Assembly: GCF_000312445.1 (NCBI RefSeq)
Contig: NZ_HE997182.1
Location: forward strand, 944,903 to 1,004,446
Origin: Phocaeicola abscessus CCUG 55929
GTDB taxonomy: Bacteria > Bacteroidota > Bacteroidia > Bacteroidales > Bacteroidaceae
Reading direction: 5' to 3'
DNA: 59,544 nt
Position 1 is the stretch's first letter; each line of letters begins with the position of its first letter. This document shows, one piece after another, positions 37,290-47,532 of this stretch. Under the pieces are notes generated by a model. The model had not been told where the DNA came from. It saw nothing but the letters and a program-made list of their open reading frames with translations, and made no database searches. Position numbers and translations under genes: made by a program.

Positions 37290-38465
37290 ATGGAAACATT
37301 TTATCGCACACACGACTACCTTGTCGAACATACCGATGCTCCGGTTCGGCGCCTCTTAATGGATGAAATCAATTGGAATGACCGATTAATCGGCATAAAA
37401 GGCACAAGAGGCATTGGGAAGACGACTTTCCTTTTACAATATGCCAAGGAGAAATTCGGTAACGATCGTTCCTGTTTGTATATCAACATGAACAATTTTT
37501 ATTTTGCCAATCATACGATGGTCGATTTCGCTCATGAGTTTGTAAACGATGGAGGGAAAGTGTTGCTGATTGATCAAGTATTCAAATATCCGGATTGGAA
37601 TCATGACCTGCGGATTTGTTACGACCGTTTTCCTACGTTGAAGATCGTATTTACGAACTCGTCGGTCATGCAGCTCGAAGATTTTCCCGAATTGAAAGGC
37701 ATCTGTAAATTGTACCATATTCGAGGTTTTTCTTTCCGCGAGTATTTGAATCTGCAAACCGGACATTCTTTCCATCCCTATACGTTGCAGGAAATTCTGG
37801 AGAATCATCGGGCAATTACGGAGACCGTGTTGCGGAATACCAAGCCGCTGGATCATTTCACCGCCTATCTGCATCACGGTTTTTATCCTTTTTTTTTGGA
37901 AAACCGGAATTACTCCGAGAATCTGGTGAAGACGATGAATATGATGATCGAAGTCGATATCCTTCTCATTAAACAGATTGAGTTAAAGTATCTTTCCAAG
38001 ATAAAAAAACTGCTTTATTTGGTTGCCGTCGACGGGCCTGTTGCTCCGAACGTCAGTCAGCTGGCCAAAGAGATTCAAACCTCTCGAGCTACGGTGATGA
38101 ACTATATCAAGTATCTTTCGGAAGCCCGGTTGATCAAGCTGATCTATCCCGAAGGAGAGAATTTCCCCAAGAAACCGGCTAAACTGATGATGCACAATAC
38201 GAACCTGATGTACGCCGTTTATCCTGTCAAGTTCGAGAAGCAGGACGTGCTCGATACCTTTTTAATGAATGCGCTGTGTAAAGGGCATGATATATGTAAA
38301 GGCGAACGAGGCGCCACTTTCTCGGTGGATAACGGTATTCATTTCCGTACTTCCATGGACGAAGGTAAGACGAAGAACAATTCGCACATCTATTATGCCA
38401 TTCGGAACATGTCGGTAGGGCATGGAAATCAGATACCTCTCTGGTTGTTCGGATTCCTTTATTGA
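37290..38465 (+). CDS. AAA ATPase, DUF4143-type
   Basis: A 391-residue protein of the AAA_14/DUF4143 group that is widespread and of unknown cellular role. GIKGTRGIGKTTFL is Walker A (about residues 34-47). The Walker B-like LLIDQVFKYPDW has Gln after the Asp, where Glu or Gln occurs in this group. A winged-helix-like DUF4143 region follows (QLAKEIQTSRATVMNYIKYLSEARLI, about residues 272-297), with a nuclease-like C-terminus. The start is set by the promoter. It stands alone between its own promoter and nifJ, 37 bases ahead. Confidence 0.88.
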   Translation: METFYRTHDYLVEHTDAPVRRLLMDEINWNDRLIGIKGTRGIGKTTFLLQYAKEKFGNDRSCLYINMNNFYFANHTMVDFAHEFVNDGGKVLLIDQVFKYPDWNHDLRICYDRFPTLKIVFTNSSVMQLEDFPELKGICKLYHIRGFSFREYLNLQTGHSFHPYTLQEILENHRAITETVLRNTKPLDHFTAYLHHGFYPFFLENRNYSENLVKTMNMMIEVDILLIKQIELKYLSKIKKLLYLVAVDGPVAPNVSQLAKEIQTSRATVMNYIKYLSEARLIKLIYPEGENFPKKPAKLMMHNTNLMYAVYPVKFEKQDVLDTFLMNALCKGHDICKGERGATFSVDNGIHFRTSMDEGKTKNNSHIYYAIRNMSVGHGNQIPLWLFGFLY

Positions 38466-38502
38466 TGAAGATTTATTATTTATTTAACTACTTATATGAT
38501 AT

Positions 38503-41500
38503 ATGACTAAACAAAAGAAAATGATCACTTGTGATGGTAATGAAGCTGCTGCTCACATAAGCTATATGTTTAGTGAAGTTGCTGCGATCTACCCTATTAC
38601 TCCGTCGTCGCCCATGGCGGAGCATGTCGACGAGTGGGCAGCGAAAGGTCGTAAAAACCTTTTCGGCCAGACCGTAAGCGTGCAGGAAATGCAATCGGAA
38701 GGCGGCGCCGCTGGCGCATTGCACGGTTCTTTGCAGGCAGGAGCTTTGACAACTACCTTTACGGCTTCACAAGGGCTGTTGTTAATGATTCCCAATATGT
38801 ATAAGATCGCTGGCGAACTGCTTCCTTGCGTATTTGATGTATCCGCCCGTACCTTGGCTTCCCATGCCTTATGTATCTTCGGCGATCATCAGGACGTGAT
38901 GGCGTGCCGCCAGACCGGATTTGCCCTGTTCTGTTCGGGATCTGTCCAGGAGGTGATGGACCTGACGGCCGTGCCTCATCTGGCGACCTTGAAGACGTGC
39001 GTCCCCTTTGTGAACTTCTTCGACGGGTTTCGCACCTCTCATGAATATCATAAGATCGAGCGCCTCGATACCGAAGATATTCGTCCGTTGTTGGATATGG
39101 AGGACGTCAAACATTTCCGCGATCGCGCTTTGACTCCGGAGCGTCCGGTTACTCGAGGAACGGCGGAAAATCCCGAGACGTTTTTTACTCATCGCGAAGC
39201 GAGCAACGGTTATTACGAGAACGTGCCCGAAGTGGTGGAGGATTTGCTCGGTAAGATCAGTGCGATTACCGGCCGCGAATATCATCTGTTTTCCTATTAT
39301 GGCGCCGAGGATGCCGATCGTATGATTATCCTGATGGGATCTGCGACGGAAGCTGCTCGCGAAGCGATCGATTATATGAATAAACAGGGCGAGAAAGTAG
39401 GAATGATCAGCGTGCATTTGTATCGGCCGTTCTCGGTGAAGCACCTTTTGGCCGCCGTCCCGAAAACCGTTAAGCGTATTGCCGTTCTCGACCGCACCAA
39501 AGAGCCGGGCGCCGAAGGCGAACCGCTGTATCTGGATGTCAAGAGCGCCTTTTACGAGGTGGAGGATAAACCTTTGATTGTCGGCGGTCGTTATGGATTG
39601 GGATCTCGCGATACGACTCCCGCCCAGATTATTTCCGTATTCAACAATTTGGCACTGAACACCCCAAAGAATCATTTTACCATCGGTATTGTCGACGATG
39701 TGACATTCACCTCCCTCCCCTTTGTCGAAGAAATCCCCATGGGCGGTGAAGGGATGTTCGAGGCCAAGTTCTACGGTTTGGGTGCCGACGGAACGGTAGG
39801 GGCCAACAAGAATTCGGTGCAGATTATCGGCGACAACACCGACAAACACTGTCAGGCGTACTTCAGCTACGACTCGAAGAAGTCGGGTGGTTTTACCTGT
39901 TCGCATCTTCGTTTCGGCGATACCCCCATCCGTTCCACTTACCAGGTGAATACCCCCAATTTCGTGGCCTGCCACGTGCAAGCCTACTTGAATATGTACG
40001 ATGTGACCCGTGGTTTGCGGAAGAATGGAACATTCCTGTTGAACACGATCTTCGAGGGCGAAGAATTAGTGAGATTCATTCCCGATAAGGTGAAGCACTA
40101 TTTCGCTAAAAACCATATTACAGTCTATTACATCAATGCGACGAAGATCGCTCAGGAAATCGGTTTAGGCAACCGTACGAATACAATCCTGCAAAGCGCT
40201 TTTTTCCGTATCACGGAAGTGATACCGGTAGATTTGGCTGTGGAGCAGATGAAGAAATTCATCGTCAAATCCTATGGTAACAAAGGGCAGGACGTAGTCG
40301 ATAAGAACTATGCGGCCGTTGACCGTGGTGACGAGTATAAGAAATTGACTGTCGATCCGGCTTGGATCGATTTGAAGGAGGAAGCTACAGCCGAGGACGA
40401 TGCTCCGGCATTCATCAAAGAGCTGGTGCGTCCGATCAATGCCCAGAGCGGCGACTTATTGAAAGTATCCGATTTCGTGAAGCACGATACGGTAGATGGC
40501 TCTTGGGATGTGGGTACTGCCGCTTATGAAAAACGTGGTGTCGAAGCATTCGTTCCTCTGTGGAATGCGGATAACTGTATTCAGTGCAACAAATGCGCTT
40601 TCGTTTGTCCTCATGCCGTTATCCGGCCTTTCGTCTTAACGGATGAAGAATTGGCGGGAGTCGACGTACAGACCCTTGACATCAAAGCTCCCAAGACGTT
40701 GGCAGGCATGCATTTCCGCATTCAACCCAGCGTGATGGACTGTTTAGGATGCGGTAACTGCGCCGATGTTTGTCCGGGCAATCCCAAGACGGGAAAAGCA
40801 CTGACTATGGTTCCGTTCAATCCCGATTCGGAAGAGATGAAGAAGGAAAATACCCATTGGGATTATTTAATGAAGCATGTGAAATCGAAACAGCATCTGG
40901 TAGATATCAAACAGACGGTGAAGAACTCTCAATTCGCTACTCCGTTGTTCGAGTTCTCGGGCGCTTGTTCGGGTTGCGGCGAGACTCCTTATGTCAAACT
41001 GATCTCCCAATTGTTCGGCGACCGTCAGATGATTGCCAACGCCACAGGGTGTTCTTCCATCTATTCGGCTTCTATTCCGTCTACTCCCTATTGCAAGAAC
41101 GAAAACGGGCAAGGGCCGGTATTCAACAATTCCTTGTTCGAGGACTTCTGCGAATTCGGCATGGGAATGGCTCTCGGCAACAAGAAGATGAAAGAGCGGG
41201 TAGCTGCACTGTTGCAGGAGGCTACGGCTCACGAAGATTGTCCGGAAGAATTCAAGGCGCTCGCTGCCGAATGGATTGAAAAGCGGAATGATGCCGACGA
41301 AACCAAACGCCTGGCAGGCTTATTGAAACCGTATATTGCCAGCGGTGCCGAAGCGGGTTGTCCGGTCTGTGCCGAATTGAAGACGCTGGATCACTACCTG
41401 ATTAAGAGGAGCCAGTGGATCATCGGTGGCGACGGCGCTTCTTACGATATCGGCTACGGCGGCCTCGATCATGTTGTCGCCTCGGGCGAAGACGTGAACA

Positions 41501-42087
41501 TCCTCGTGCTCGACACGGAAGTGTATTCCAATACGGGCGGGCAGTCGTCCAAGGCTACGCCCCTCGGTGCCATCGCCCAGTTCGCTGCTCAGGGAAAGCG
41601 GATCCGCAAGAAGGATCTGGGTCTGATGGCCACCACTTACGGGTACGTCTATGCCGCACAGATAGCCATGGGCGCCGACAATGCTCAGTGTCTGAAAGCG
41701 ATTCGGGAAGCCGAGGCTTATCCGGGACCTTCCATCGTGATCGCTTATGCACCGTGTATCAATCACGGCCTGAAGATAAAAGGCGGTATGGGACGCAGTC
41801 AGGCGGAGGAAGCCCGCGCCGTCGAATGCGGCTACTGGCACTTGTGGAGATATAATCCGCAACTCGCCGACGAAGGGAAGAACCCTTTCAACCTGGATTC
41901 CAAGCAGCCGGACTGGAGCAAATTCCACGACTTCCTGATGGGAGAAGTGCGCTACCTCTCCGTGAAGAAAGCTTATCCTGACGAAGCGGAAGAACTCTTT
42001 GCCGAAGCACAGCGCATGGCACAGCTCCGTTACAAGAGCTATGTCCGCAAAACGCAGGAGGATTGGAGTCTCGAAACCGCCGGATAA
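38503..42087 (+). CDS. nifJ: Pyruvate:ferredoxin (flavodoxin) oxidoreductase
   Basis: A 1194-residue single-chain enzyme that oxidises pyruvate with CoA to acetyl-CoA and CO2 and reduces ferredoxin; central to anaerobic energy metabolism. Domains in order: pyruvate-binding N-terminal domain (YPITPSSPMAEHVDEWA, residues about 30-46), domains II and III, then two 4Fe-4S sites (CIQCNKCAFVCPHA about 692 and CLGCGNCADVCPG about 748). The thiamine pyrophosphate domain follows, with SGACSGCGETPY and GDGASYDIGYGGLDHV, then LDTEVYSNTGGQ. Full family length. A strong terminator follows. Confidence 0.97.
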   Translation: MTKQKKMITCDGNEAAAHISYMFSEVAAIYPITPSSPMAEHVDEWAAKGRKNLFGQTVSVQEMQSEGGAAGALHGSLQAGALTTTFTASQGLLLMIPNMYKIAGELLPCVFDVSARTLASHALCIFGDHQDVMACRQTGFALFCSGSVQEVMDLTAVPHLATLKTCVPFVNFFDGFRTSHEYHKIERLDTEDIRPLLDMEDVKHFRDRALTPERPVTRGTAENPETFFTHREASNGYYENVPEVVEDLLGKISAITGREYHLFSYYGAEDADRMIILMGSATEAAREAIDYMNKQGEKVGMISVHLYRPFSVKHLLAAVPKTVKRIAVLDRTKEPGAEGEPLYLDVKSAFYEVEDKPLIVGGRYGLGSRDTTPAQIISVFNNLALNTPKNHFTIGIVDDVTFTSLPFVEEIPMGGEGMFEAKFYGLGADGTVGANKNSVQIIGDNTDKHCQAYFSYDSKKSGGFTCSHLRFGDTPIRSTYQVNTPNFVACHVQAYLNMYDVTRGLRKNGTFLLNTIFEGEELVRFIPDKVKHYFAKNHITVYYINATKIAQEIGLGNRTNTILQSAFFRITEVIPVDLAVEQMKKFIVKSYGNKGQDVVDKNYAAVDRGDEYKKLTVDPAWIDLKEEATAEDDAPAFIKELVRPINAQSGDLLKVSDFVKHDTVDGSWDVGTAAYEKRGVEAFVPLWNADNCIQCNKCAFVCPHAVIRPFVLTDEELAGVDVQTLDIKAPKTLAGMHFRIQPSVMDCLGCGNCADVCPGNPKTGKALTMVPFNPDSEEMKKENTHWDYLMKHVKSKQHLVDIKQTVKNSQFATPLFEFSGACSGCGETPYVKLISQLFGDRQMIANATGCSSIYSASIPSTPYCKNENGQGPVFNNSLFEDFCEFGMGMALGNKKMKERVAALLQEATAHEDCPEEFKALAAEWIEKRNDADETKRLAGLLKPYIASGAEAGCPVCAELKTLDHYLIKRSQWIIGGDGASYDIGYGGLDHVVASGEDVNILVLDTEVYSNTGGQSSKATPLGAIAQFAAQGKRIRKKDLGLMATTYGYVYAAQIAMGADNAQCLKAIREAEAYPGPSIVIAYAPCINHGLKIKGGMGRSQAEEARAVECGYWHLWRYNPQLADEGKNPFNLDSKQPDWSKFHDFLMGEVRYLSVKKAYPDEAEELFAEAQRMAQLRYKSYVRKTQEDWSLETAG

Positions 42088-42112
42088 ACGAATATTATAT
42101 TCAGGGTAACGA

Positions 42113-42142
42113 AAGGTGTGTCAGTGGATGCTGGCACACCTT
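42113..42142. terminator. Terminator after nifJ
   Basis: AAGGTGTG (42113-42120) pairs with CACACCTT (42135-42142), with additional CAG/CTG pairing inside. TTTTATTTTA follows. It also serves the convergent lipoprotein gene. Confidence 0.78.
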
Positions 42143-42164
42143 GATTTTATTTTAGAAACTGAGT

Positions 42165-42575
42165 CTAATCTTTGGTAAATTCATGTCTTCGGGGGTAGAA
42201 CGCGCCGCCATCGTAAGCGATTTTACCGAAGAAAGCCTTCAATCGAAGCGTTCCCTGATCCGAATTAAACGTAATAATGTCGGGATGCTTATACCGATAA
42301 TCGCCCGTTAACGTATAAGTGGTATCTTTATCTCCGTTTCGTTCTACCCCGTGCAGTACCAGGTGGTCGTCGTTGAACGATAGAGTCAAATCGGCTGTCG
42401 GGAGACTTATTTGATTATTGCCGTTGTTATCAAATGCCAATTGGGCCCTATCGTGACACGTCCATGAAGTCCCTTTCAACTTCAACTTTTCCCCGTAATA
42501 CAATCCTTTTTCTTTAGTGCAAGAAGATAATACCGTCGCTCCGATAAAGAGACCGAGCAATAAACTTTTCTTCAT
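42165..42575 (-). CDS. Small lipoprotein of unknown function
   Basis: A 136-residue protein. The start is set at 42575 (MKKSLLLGLFIG), which gives a lipoprotein signal ending VLSSC; the longer frame to 42617 adds residues with no conserved look. The mature part looks like a small beta-barrel or META-like domain (LKGTSWTCHDRAQLAF, LTGDYRYKHPDIITF), reminiscent of heat-shock META/lipocalin-like lipoproteins. A minus-strand -7 box TAACTTTG lies at 42691-42698, giving a leader of about 110 bases. Confidence 0.72.
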   Translation of the reverse strand: MKKSLLLGLFIGATVLSSCTKEKGLYYGEKLKLKGTSWTCHDRAQLAFDNNGNNQISLPTADLTLSFNDDHLVLHGVERNGDKDTTYTLTGDYRYKHPDIITFNSDQGTLRLKAFFGKIAYDGGAFYPRRHEFTKD

Positions 42576-42690
42576 AGTATCGTTTATTTGTGAATATGAT
42601 ACGAAACAATCGAACAATCCCTGCAGTCGAATATCCTCCTTTCCTGGACCGCCTTATGTTAAAGATTACTTGGTGTTTTTCACGTAGATA

Positions 42691-42698
42691 CAAAGTTA
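42691..42698 (-). promoter_or_regulatory. -7 promoter box of the 42165-42575 lipoprotein gene
   Basis: TAACTTTG on the minus strand fits TAnnTTTG. The leader to the ATG at 42575 would be about 110 bases. Confidence 0.5.
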
Positions 42699-42857
42699 TA
42701 GCATTATTCCTCAAAAAAACTTGCATCGACAAAAAAGGTGAGGAGAACTTTCTGTCGATTCGTCATTTCGCATCTCTTTCCCGAGATAAATGCTCGCCTC
42801 TTAACATTTCGTTAGGAATAATTTGATTCAATAAACCTTTTTATGCTCGTTTTTTAC

Positions 42858-42865
42858 TACCTTTG
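42858..42865 (+). promoter_or_regulatory. -7 promoter box of the glycogen synthase-DUF4270 operon
   Basis: TACCTTTG matches TAnnTTTG and lies 24 bases before the ATG at 42890. Confidence 0.55.
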
Positions 42866-42889
42866 TCCATTAAACAGAGAATAGAGATC

Positions 42890-43717
42890 ATGAAGGCAAA
42901 AAAGGTTTTATTTATTACGCAAGAAATAACCCCTTATGTGCCCGAGTCCGAGATGGCCAAGATGGGAAGATACTTGCCGCAGGCTGTCCAGGATGGCGGC
43001 AGAGAGATTAGGACTTTTATGCCGAAGTGGGGCATTGTGAATGAGCGAAGAAATCAATTGCACGAGGTTATCCGGCTTTCTGGCATGAATCTTATCATCG
43101 ACGATACCGATCATCCTCTGATCATCAAGGTGGCTTCCATTCAGTCTGCCCGTATGCAGGTTTATTTTATCGATAACGATGATTACTTCCAGAAAAGATT
43201 GATGACCGTCGATGAAAATGGCGCGGATTACGACGATAACGACGAACGGGCTATCTTCTATGCCCGCGGCGTGCTCGAGACGATGAAGAAACTCCGCTGG
43301 ATACCCGATATCGTGCATTGTCAGGGATGGATGAGTGCTTTCGTGCCCATGTACCTTAAAAAGGTCTATATGGAAGAACCTGTTTTCCGGAACTGCAAGA
43401 TTGTCTATTCCTTGTTCGGCAGTAATTTCAACCGTCCGTTCAGCGGAAATCTGGTAGATAAGTTGCTGATGCGAGGGATCACGAAAAAAGAGATACAGGC
43501 TATCATCAAAGCGCCGTTCGATTATCCCGAATTGTGCAAACTGGCCATTTCTTATTCGGATGGCGTGATCCAAAACAGCGAGAAGGTGGACGACCGCGCG
43601 ATCGCTTTCGCCAAGGAAAAAGGCATTCCGTTCCTGGCGTATCAGCCCGAAGATGAGTACGTGCCGGCTTTCGAACATTTTTATCAACGGGTAAGCGGCG
43701 ATACCGCCGAAGATTAA
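42890..43717 (+). CDS. GT5 glycogen/starch synthase catalytic-domain protein
   Basis: A 275-residue protein. The start is set at 42890 (MKAKKVLFITQEITPYVPESEMAKMG), 20-25 bases after the -7 box, and the opening is the GT5 N-terminal block with the ADP-glucose contact region. WIPDIVHCQGWMSAF and VYSLFGSNF (about residues 142-175) are further GT5 features. It covers only the N-terminal Rossmann domain (275 residues, against about 480-550 for full glycogen synthases); in Bacteroidetes this short form is usual, so it is not evidently truncated. Whether it is an active transferase alone is uncertain. The DUF4270 gene follows 18 bases later. Confidence 0.85.
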   Translation: MKAKKVLFITQEITPYVPESEMAKMGRYLPQAVQDGGREIRTFMPKWGIVNERRNQLHEVIRLSGMNLIIDDTDHPLIIKVASIQSARMQVYFIDNDDYFQKRLMTVDENGADYDDNDERAIFYARGVLETMKKLRWIPDIVHCQGWMSAFVPMYLKKVYMEEPVFRNCKIVYSLFGSNFNRPFSGNLVDKLLMRGITKKEIQAIIKAPFDYPELCKLAISYSDGVIQNSEKVDDRAIAFAKEKGIPFLAYQPEDEYVPAFEHFYQRVSGDTAED

Positions 43718-43735
43718 TCTAATTTGAACAGACCA

Positions 43736-45157
43736 ATGAAGACTAAATTTCTATGCGCCTTGTTAGCGGCAATCGGTTGGTATGGGTGCAACGACTCCAC
43801 GCCGGATTTTGGTAAGACGACGATTCATGGCAACGACTCGATTCCTTCGGGGATGAGTTCGTTCGAAGTAACGACTCGCTCCATCCTGGCCGATTCCGTC
43901 TTTGCCCGGTCGAATACTTCTTATTTAGGACGTTATACCGATTCGGACTTCGGTGAGTTCACCGCTGATTTCATCGCCCAATTCAATTGTACGGATGATT
44001 TTGAATTTCCGGAAGAACTCTCTAAGATTACGGCGGCGAAATTGACGTTCGTATACAAGACATTTTTCGGCGACTCGACAGCAAGCATGCGCCTGCAGGT
44101 AGATACCCTGAATAAGGTCATTCCTGAAGGCGATCGCCGTACATACTATACCAGCATCAAGCCTGAAGATTATTACGACGTGCAGGCAAAGCCCATCGGG
44201 CAGAAAGCTTACGCGGCTACCGGCCTGTCGGTCGATACGATCCGAAGCAAGACGTATTACCAGTCCGTGAAATTGCCGCTTTCGTTGGGACAGTACATTT
44301 ATAATAAATATGTGGAGGATAAGAAGAACTTCAAGGATTCGGATGCGTTCATAAAGAACGTATTGAAAGGCGTTTACGTACATTGTACGCATGGCGACGG
44401 CGTGATTCTCTATATTGATGACCTCTATCTGACTATTCAGTTCGAAGGGTTGATCAAGAGCAGTTCAGGGAAGAAAGATTCGGTGGTTTACAGTTCCAAA
44501 TCCTTTGCGGCGACGAAGGAAGTCATCCACTCCAACCGTTTCCAGAATTCTGATAAATTAAAAGAATTGGTGGAAGATCGCTCGTGCACCTACGTCAAAT
44601 CTCCGGCCGGCATTATGACGGAGGTAACGTTGCCCATTCAGGAGATATACGAATCCCATCAGCGCGATTCCCTGAATGCCGCCGTCCTTTCTTTTACCCG
44701 TTATAACGATAAGAGTACCAAGAAATATCGAATGGAAACTCCACCGTACTTGTTGTTGCTTCGCAAATCACAAACCTATAAATTCTTTGAGGAGAACAGT
44801 CTTTACAACGGTATTACTTCCTTTGTCTCGGCATTCAATAAAACTACCAATACGTATGCGTTCAATAACATTGCGCAACTTGTCCAGCGCTGTATCAATG
44901 AGAAGAGAGCGGGCGAGAAGAATGATCCGAACTGGTTGGAGAAGAATCCGGATTGGAATAAGGTGGTGCTGATACCGATCTCCGTAACACGCGAGAAAAG
45001 GAATGATAATTATTCTGGGTACTACTATTCATCCTATTACAGAAACTCTTCCGAGAGTGCGATTATTCAGGTACAAAACAATTTGGATTTGGAGAGCGTC
45101 CGTTTGGTGGGAGGGACTAATAAATTGAGCATGCAAGTCTTATATACGACTTTTTGA
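43736..45157 (+). CDS. DUF4270 lipoprotein
   Basis: A 473-residue lipoprotein with a signal peptide ending AIGWYGC. The start at 43736 (MKTKFLCALLA) is preferred to a TTG 12 bases upstream. The body carries the DUF4270 pattern: FEVTTRSILADSVFARSNTSYLGRYTDSDFGEFTADFIAQF near the N-terminus (residues about 35-75), then VTREKRNDNYSGYYYS and VRLVGGTNKLSMQVLYT at the end. DUF4270 proteins are outer-membrane-associated Bacteroidetes lipoproteins of unknown function and often follow the short glycogen synthase gene. Confidence 0.88.
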   Translation: MKTKFLCALLAAIGWYGCNDSTPDFGKTTIHGNDSIPSGMSSFEVTTRSILADSVFARSNTSYLGRYTDSDFGEFTADFIAQFNCTDDFEFPEELSKITAAKLTFVYKTFFGDSTASMRLQVDTLNKVIPEGDRRTYYTSIKPEDYYDVQAKPIGQKAYAATGLSVDTIRSKTYYQSVKLPLSLGQYIYNKYVEDKKNFKDSDAFIKNVLKGVYVHCTHGDGVILYIDDLYLTIQFEGLIKSSSGKKDSVVYSSKSFAATKEVIHSNRFQNSDKLKELVEDRSCTYVKSPAGIMTEVTLPIQEIYESHQRDSLNAAVLSFTRYNDKSTKKYRMETPPYLLLLRKSQTYKFFEENSLYNGITSFVSAFNKTTNTYAFNNIAQLVQRCINEKRAGEKNDPNWLEKNPDWNKVVLIPISVTREKRNDNYSGYYYSSYYRNSSESAIIQVQNNLDLESVRLVGGTNKLSMQVLYTTF

Positions 45158-45178
45158 GCACTTAAAAATCAAGATGAT

Positions 45179-45214
45179 GCGGCTGTGTCGAAATGAACGT
45201 TTCGGCACAGCCGC
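45179..45214. terminator. Hairpin between DUF4270 and mutL, GGCTGTGTCGAAA family
   Basis: GCGGCTGTGTCGAAA pairs with TTTCGGCACAGCCGC (15 positions, one G-U). It is positioned between two convergent genes. There is no T run. Confidence 0.68.
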
Positions 45215-45251
45215 TCGCATATATTGCTTTGCGATTTGAAAACGATTTGAA

Positions 45252-45322
45252 ATGCCGGCAGCCATTATCCCTGGACTTCGGAACATGCTCGGCGGAAGAA
45301 TAAATTATTCCTGCACAGCCAC
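45252..45322. repeat. Diverged intergenic repeat, copy B
   Basis: Begins ATGCCGGCAGCCAT and ends near AATTATTCCTGCAC. It matches 8185-8296 but lacks about 43 bases of copy A. It lies downstream of a hairpin, as copy A does. Confidence 0.55.
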
Positions 45323-45382
45323 TTCGGTTTTTCACTCTCTCCATTCCTACTCAGTCTGTTACGGGGGCGACTTTTGGAGATG

Positions 45383-47221
45383 TTATCTGAAGTATTTATG
45401 GAACTCGTCGTCCTTGAGCACATGGAGGATTGTCTTGCCGTCTGGCGTGTAGGTGGGCGTGGACAAGGAGAGAAGTCTCTCCAACAGGTTTTCCATCTCT
45501 TCATTGCTCAGTATTTGCCCGGGAACGATAGCCACCGCTTTTGCCAGGGTCAACGCCAAGGTGCTTTGGATCTCTTCCTCCACCCGTTCGCTTTTTTCCT
45601 TGGCGGTCTCGACCATGTGTTGTAATAACGTTACGGGGTTCAACCCTTCGAGGTTAGTGGGGATACCGTTCATCGAGTAACTTCCGCTTCCCAGATTGGA
45701 GAGTTCGAACCCCAGCTTTTCCAAATCGGGCAGGATGGCCGTCAATACCGGGATGTCGGCCATCGGAATTTGCACTATTTCGGGGAACAGCAACCCTTGC
45801 GAGGTTCCTCTCCGTTCTTTTATCTGTCGGAGATATTGCTCATAAAGAATGCGGACGTGCGCCCGTTGCTGATCGACGATCATCAGTCCGGACTTCACAG
45901 AGGTTAAGATAAAACGGCCTTTATACTGGTAATGCGAGGGGGCCATCTCTATCCCGGGCGCAACCGCTTGATCCGTATTCGCGTACAGGTCTCCCGCCTC
46001 CGGCTGAGGACTCGTCGGCGTTTCCGGCAAGTGATTCGAATCACCTTCCAGTCCTTTATAGAACGCTTCCCACCGGTCGGTCGGCTTTCGGCGGGATTCC
46101 TCGTTCGTCTTGAAGGGATTATAGCCAGGGTCGACGGCAATTCGGGGAGGTTGCAGGCCGGTCAGCACCTCAGGCTGATAGGCGGGGATATGGGGCATGC
46201 CCTCCGTGTCGAAGTCGATAGAAGGCACTTCGTTGAATTTACCCAATGTCTCCTTGACTACCGCCGAGAGGATTTGCCAGACGGCTGCCTCATTTTCAAA
46301 TTTGATCTCGGTCTTGGTAGGATGAATATTCACGTCGATGCGGGCGGGATCTACCTCGAAATAGATAAAGTACGGAATGCCCTCGTCGGCGGGAATCAAT
46401 CTTTCATACGCCTCCATCACCGCTTTGTGGAAATAAGGATGGCGCATGTAACGGCCGTTGACGAAGAAATACTGTCGCGCTCCTTTTTTCTTCGACGATT
46501 CGGGACGCCCGACATAGCCGGACAATTTCACCATCGATGTTTTTACCTCGATCGTCAGCAGATATTGTTCCATCTTTTTCCCGAATACGCCGATAATGCG
46601 TTGGCGCAGCTGCCCTGCGGGGAGGTTGAACAATTCCATATTGTTGTGGCGCAGGGTGAACGAAATCGCCGGGTTCACCAATACGATCCGCTCGAACTCC
46701 ATGCAGATATTGTTCAGCTCCGTATGATTGGATTTCAAGAACTTGCGTCGGGCCGGTACGTTGAAGAAAAGATTCTTTACGATAAAGTGGCTGCCTTTGG
46801 GACAGGCTTCCGCCTCCTGGCTCTCCAACCTCGATCCCGAGATTAAAATACGTGTGCCCAACTCTTCGCCTTTCCTGCAGGAACGGAGCTCGACCTGTGC
46901 TACTGCTGCGATGGAGGCCAATGCTTCCCCGCGGAATCCCATCGTATGCAAGGCGAACAGGTCGGCCGCTTCTCGGATCTTGGACGTTGCATGTCGCTCG
47001 AATGCCAATCGGGCATCGGTGTCGGACATGCCTTTTCCGTCGTCTATCACCTGAATGACCGTTTTACCCGCATCGGTCACGATGACGTCGATATGTTCGG
47101 CTCCCGCATCGACGGCGTTCTCCATCAACTCTTTGATTACGGAAGCCGGGCGCTGGATCACCTCTCCCGCAGCAATTTGATTGGCCACCGCATCCGGAAG
47201 CACACGGATGATATCGCTCAT
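45383..47221 (-). CDS. mutL: DNA mismatch repair protein MutL
   Basis: A 612-residue GHKL ATPase that couples MutS mismatch recognition to strand removal. [14 protein letters not shown] (motif I, about 27-40), VIDDGKGM (about 56) and [16 protein letters not shown] (about 90-105) form the ATP site. The C-terminal dimerisation domain includes [17 protein letters not shown]: the endonuclease motif DQHA(X)2E(X)4E of cleaving MutL proteins is changed (Gln for His, Val for the Glu), so it may not nick DNA by itself. It is the last gene of the guaB-to-mutL block, 12 bases after the 98-residue gene. Confidence 0.96.
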   Translation of the reverse strand: MSDIIRVLPDAVANQIAAGEVIQRPASVIKELMENAVDAGAEHIDVIVTDAGKTVIQVIDDGKGMSDTDARLAFERHATSKIREAADLFALHTMGFRGEALASIAAVAQVELRSCRKGEELGTRILISGSRLESQEAEACPKGSHFIVKNLFFNVPARRKFLKSNHTELNNICMEFERIVLVNPAISFTLRHNNMELFNLPAGQLRQRIIGVFGKKMEQYLLTIEVKTSMVKLSGYVGRPESSKKKGARQYFFVNGRYMRHPYFHKAVMEAYERLIPADEGIPYFIYFEVDPARIDVNIHPTKTEIKFENEAAVWQILSAVVKETLGKFNEVPSIDFDTEGMPHIPAYQPEVLTGLQPPRIAVDPGYNPFKTNEESRRKPTDRWEAFYKGLEGDSNHLPETPTSPQPEAGDLYANTDQAVAPGIEMAPSHYQYKGRFILTSVKSGLMIVDQQRAHVRILYEQYLRQIKERRGTSQGLLFPEIVQIPMADIPVLTAILPDLEKLGFELSNLGSGSYSMNGIPTNLEGLNPVTLLQHMVETAKEKSERVEEEIQSTLALTLAKAVAIVPGQILSNEEMENLLERLLSLSTPTYTPDGKTILHVLKDDEFHKYFR

Positions 47222-47233
47222 ATTCTCTCTCCT

Positions 47234-47530
47234 TTAAAAAGTCAGTTCGCCGGTAACGAGGTAACGCAGGATATAGAGCAAGATCGCAATCGCCACCAGC
47301 AACGTTCCGTACGCGAGGGGCTTCCGACCGCTTTCCTTGCGTCGCTTCAGATATTTCGTCCCTTCTACGAATTTCCCGCGGATATCTTCCGGATTGAATT
47401 TCTTTGGCGGGAGCATCCCCAACTCTCGTTTGGCACGCTCTTCTATCTTTTTCAGCTTCTCTTTCCGTTCGTTATAATAGATATATTCATGATGGAACGG
47501 GCGAGGCTTTTCCATGTGAAAGAATCCCAT
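47234..47530 (-). CDS. Small single-pass membrane protein, unknown function
   Basis: A 98-residue protein with a basic coiled N-terminal half (NERKEKLKKIEERAKRELG) and one C-terminal membrane segment (LAYGTLLVAIAILLYILRYL, residues about 72-91). I recognise no named family. It is placed between the OstA-like gene (two bases apart) and mutL in one operon, as in many Bacteroidales. A second ATG (MEKPRPF, 47515) is possible. Confidence 0.75.
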   Translation of the reverse strand: MGFFHMEKPRPFHHEYIYYNERKEKLKKIEERAKRELGMLPPKKFNPEDIRGKFVEGTKYLKRRKESGRKPLAYGTLLVAIAILLYILRYLVTGELTF

Positions 47531-47532
47531 AG

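Noticed and set aside
42863..42889. Nine-residue extension of the GT5 gene
   Set aside because: It overlaps the -7 box; family members begin near MKAKKVLFITQE.
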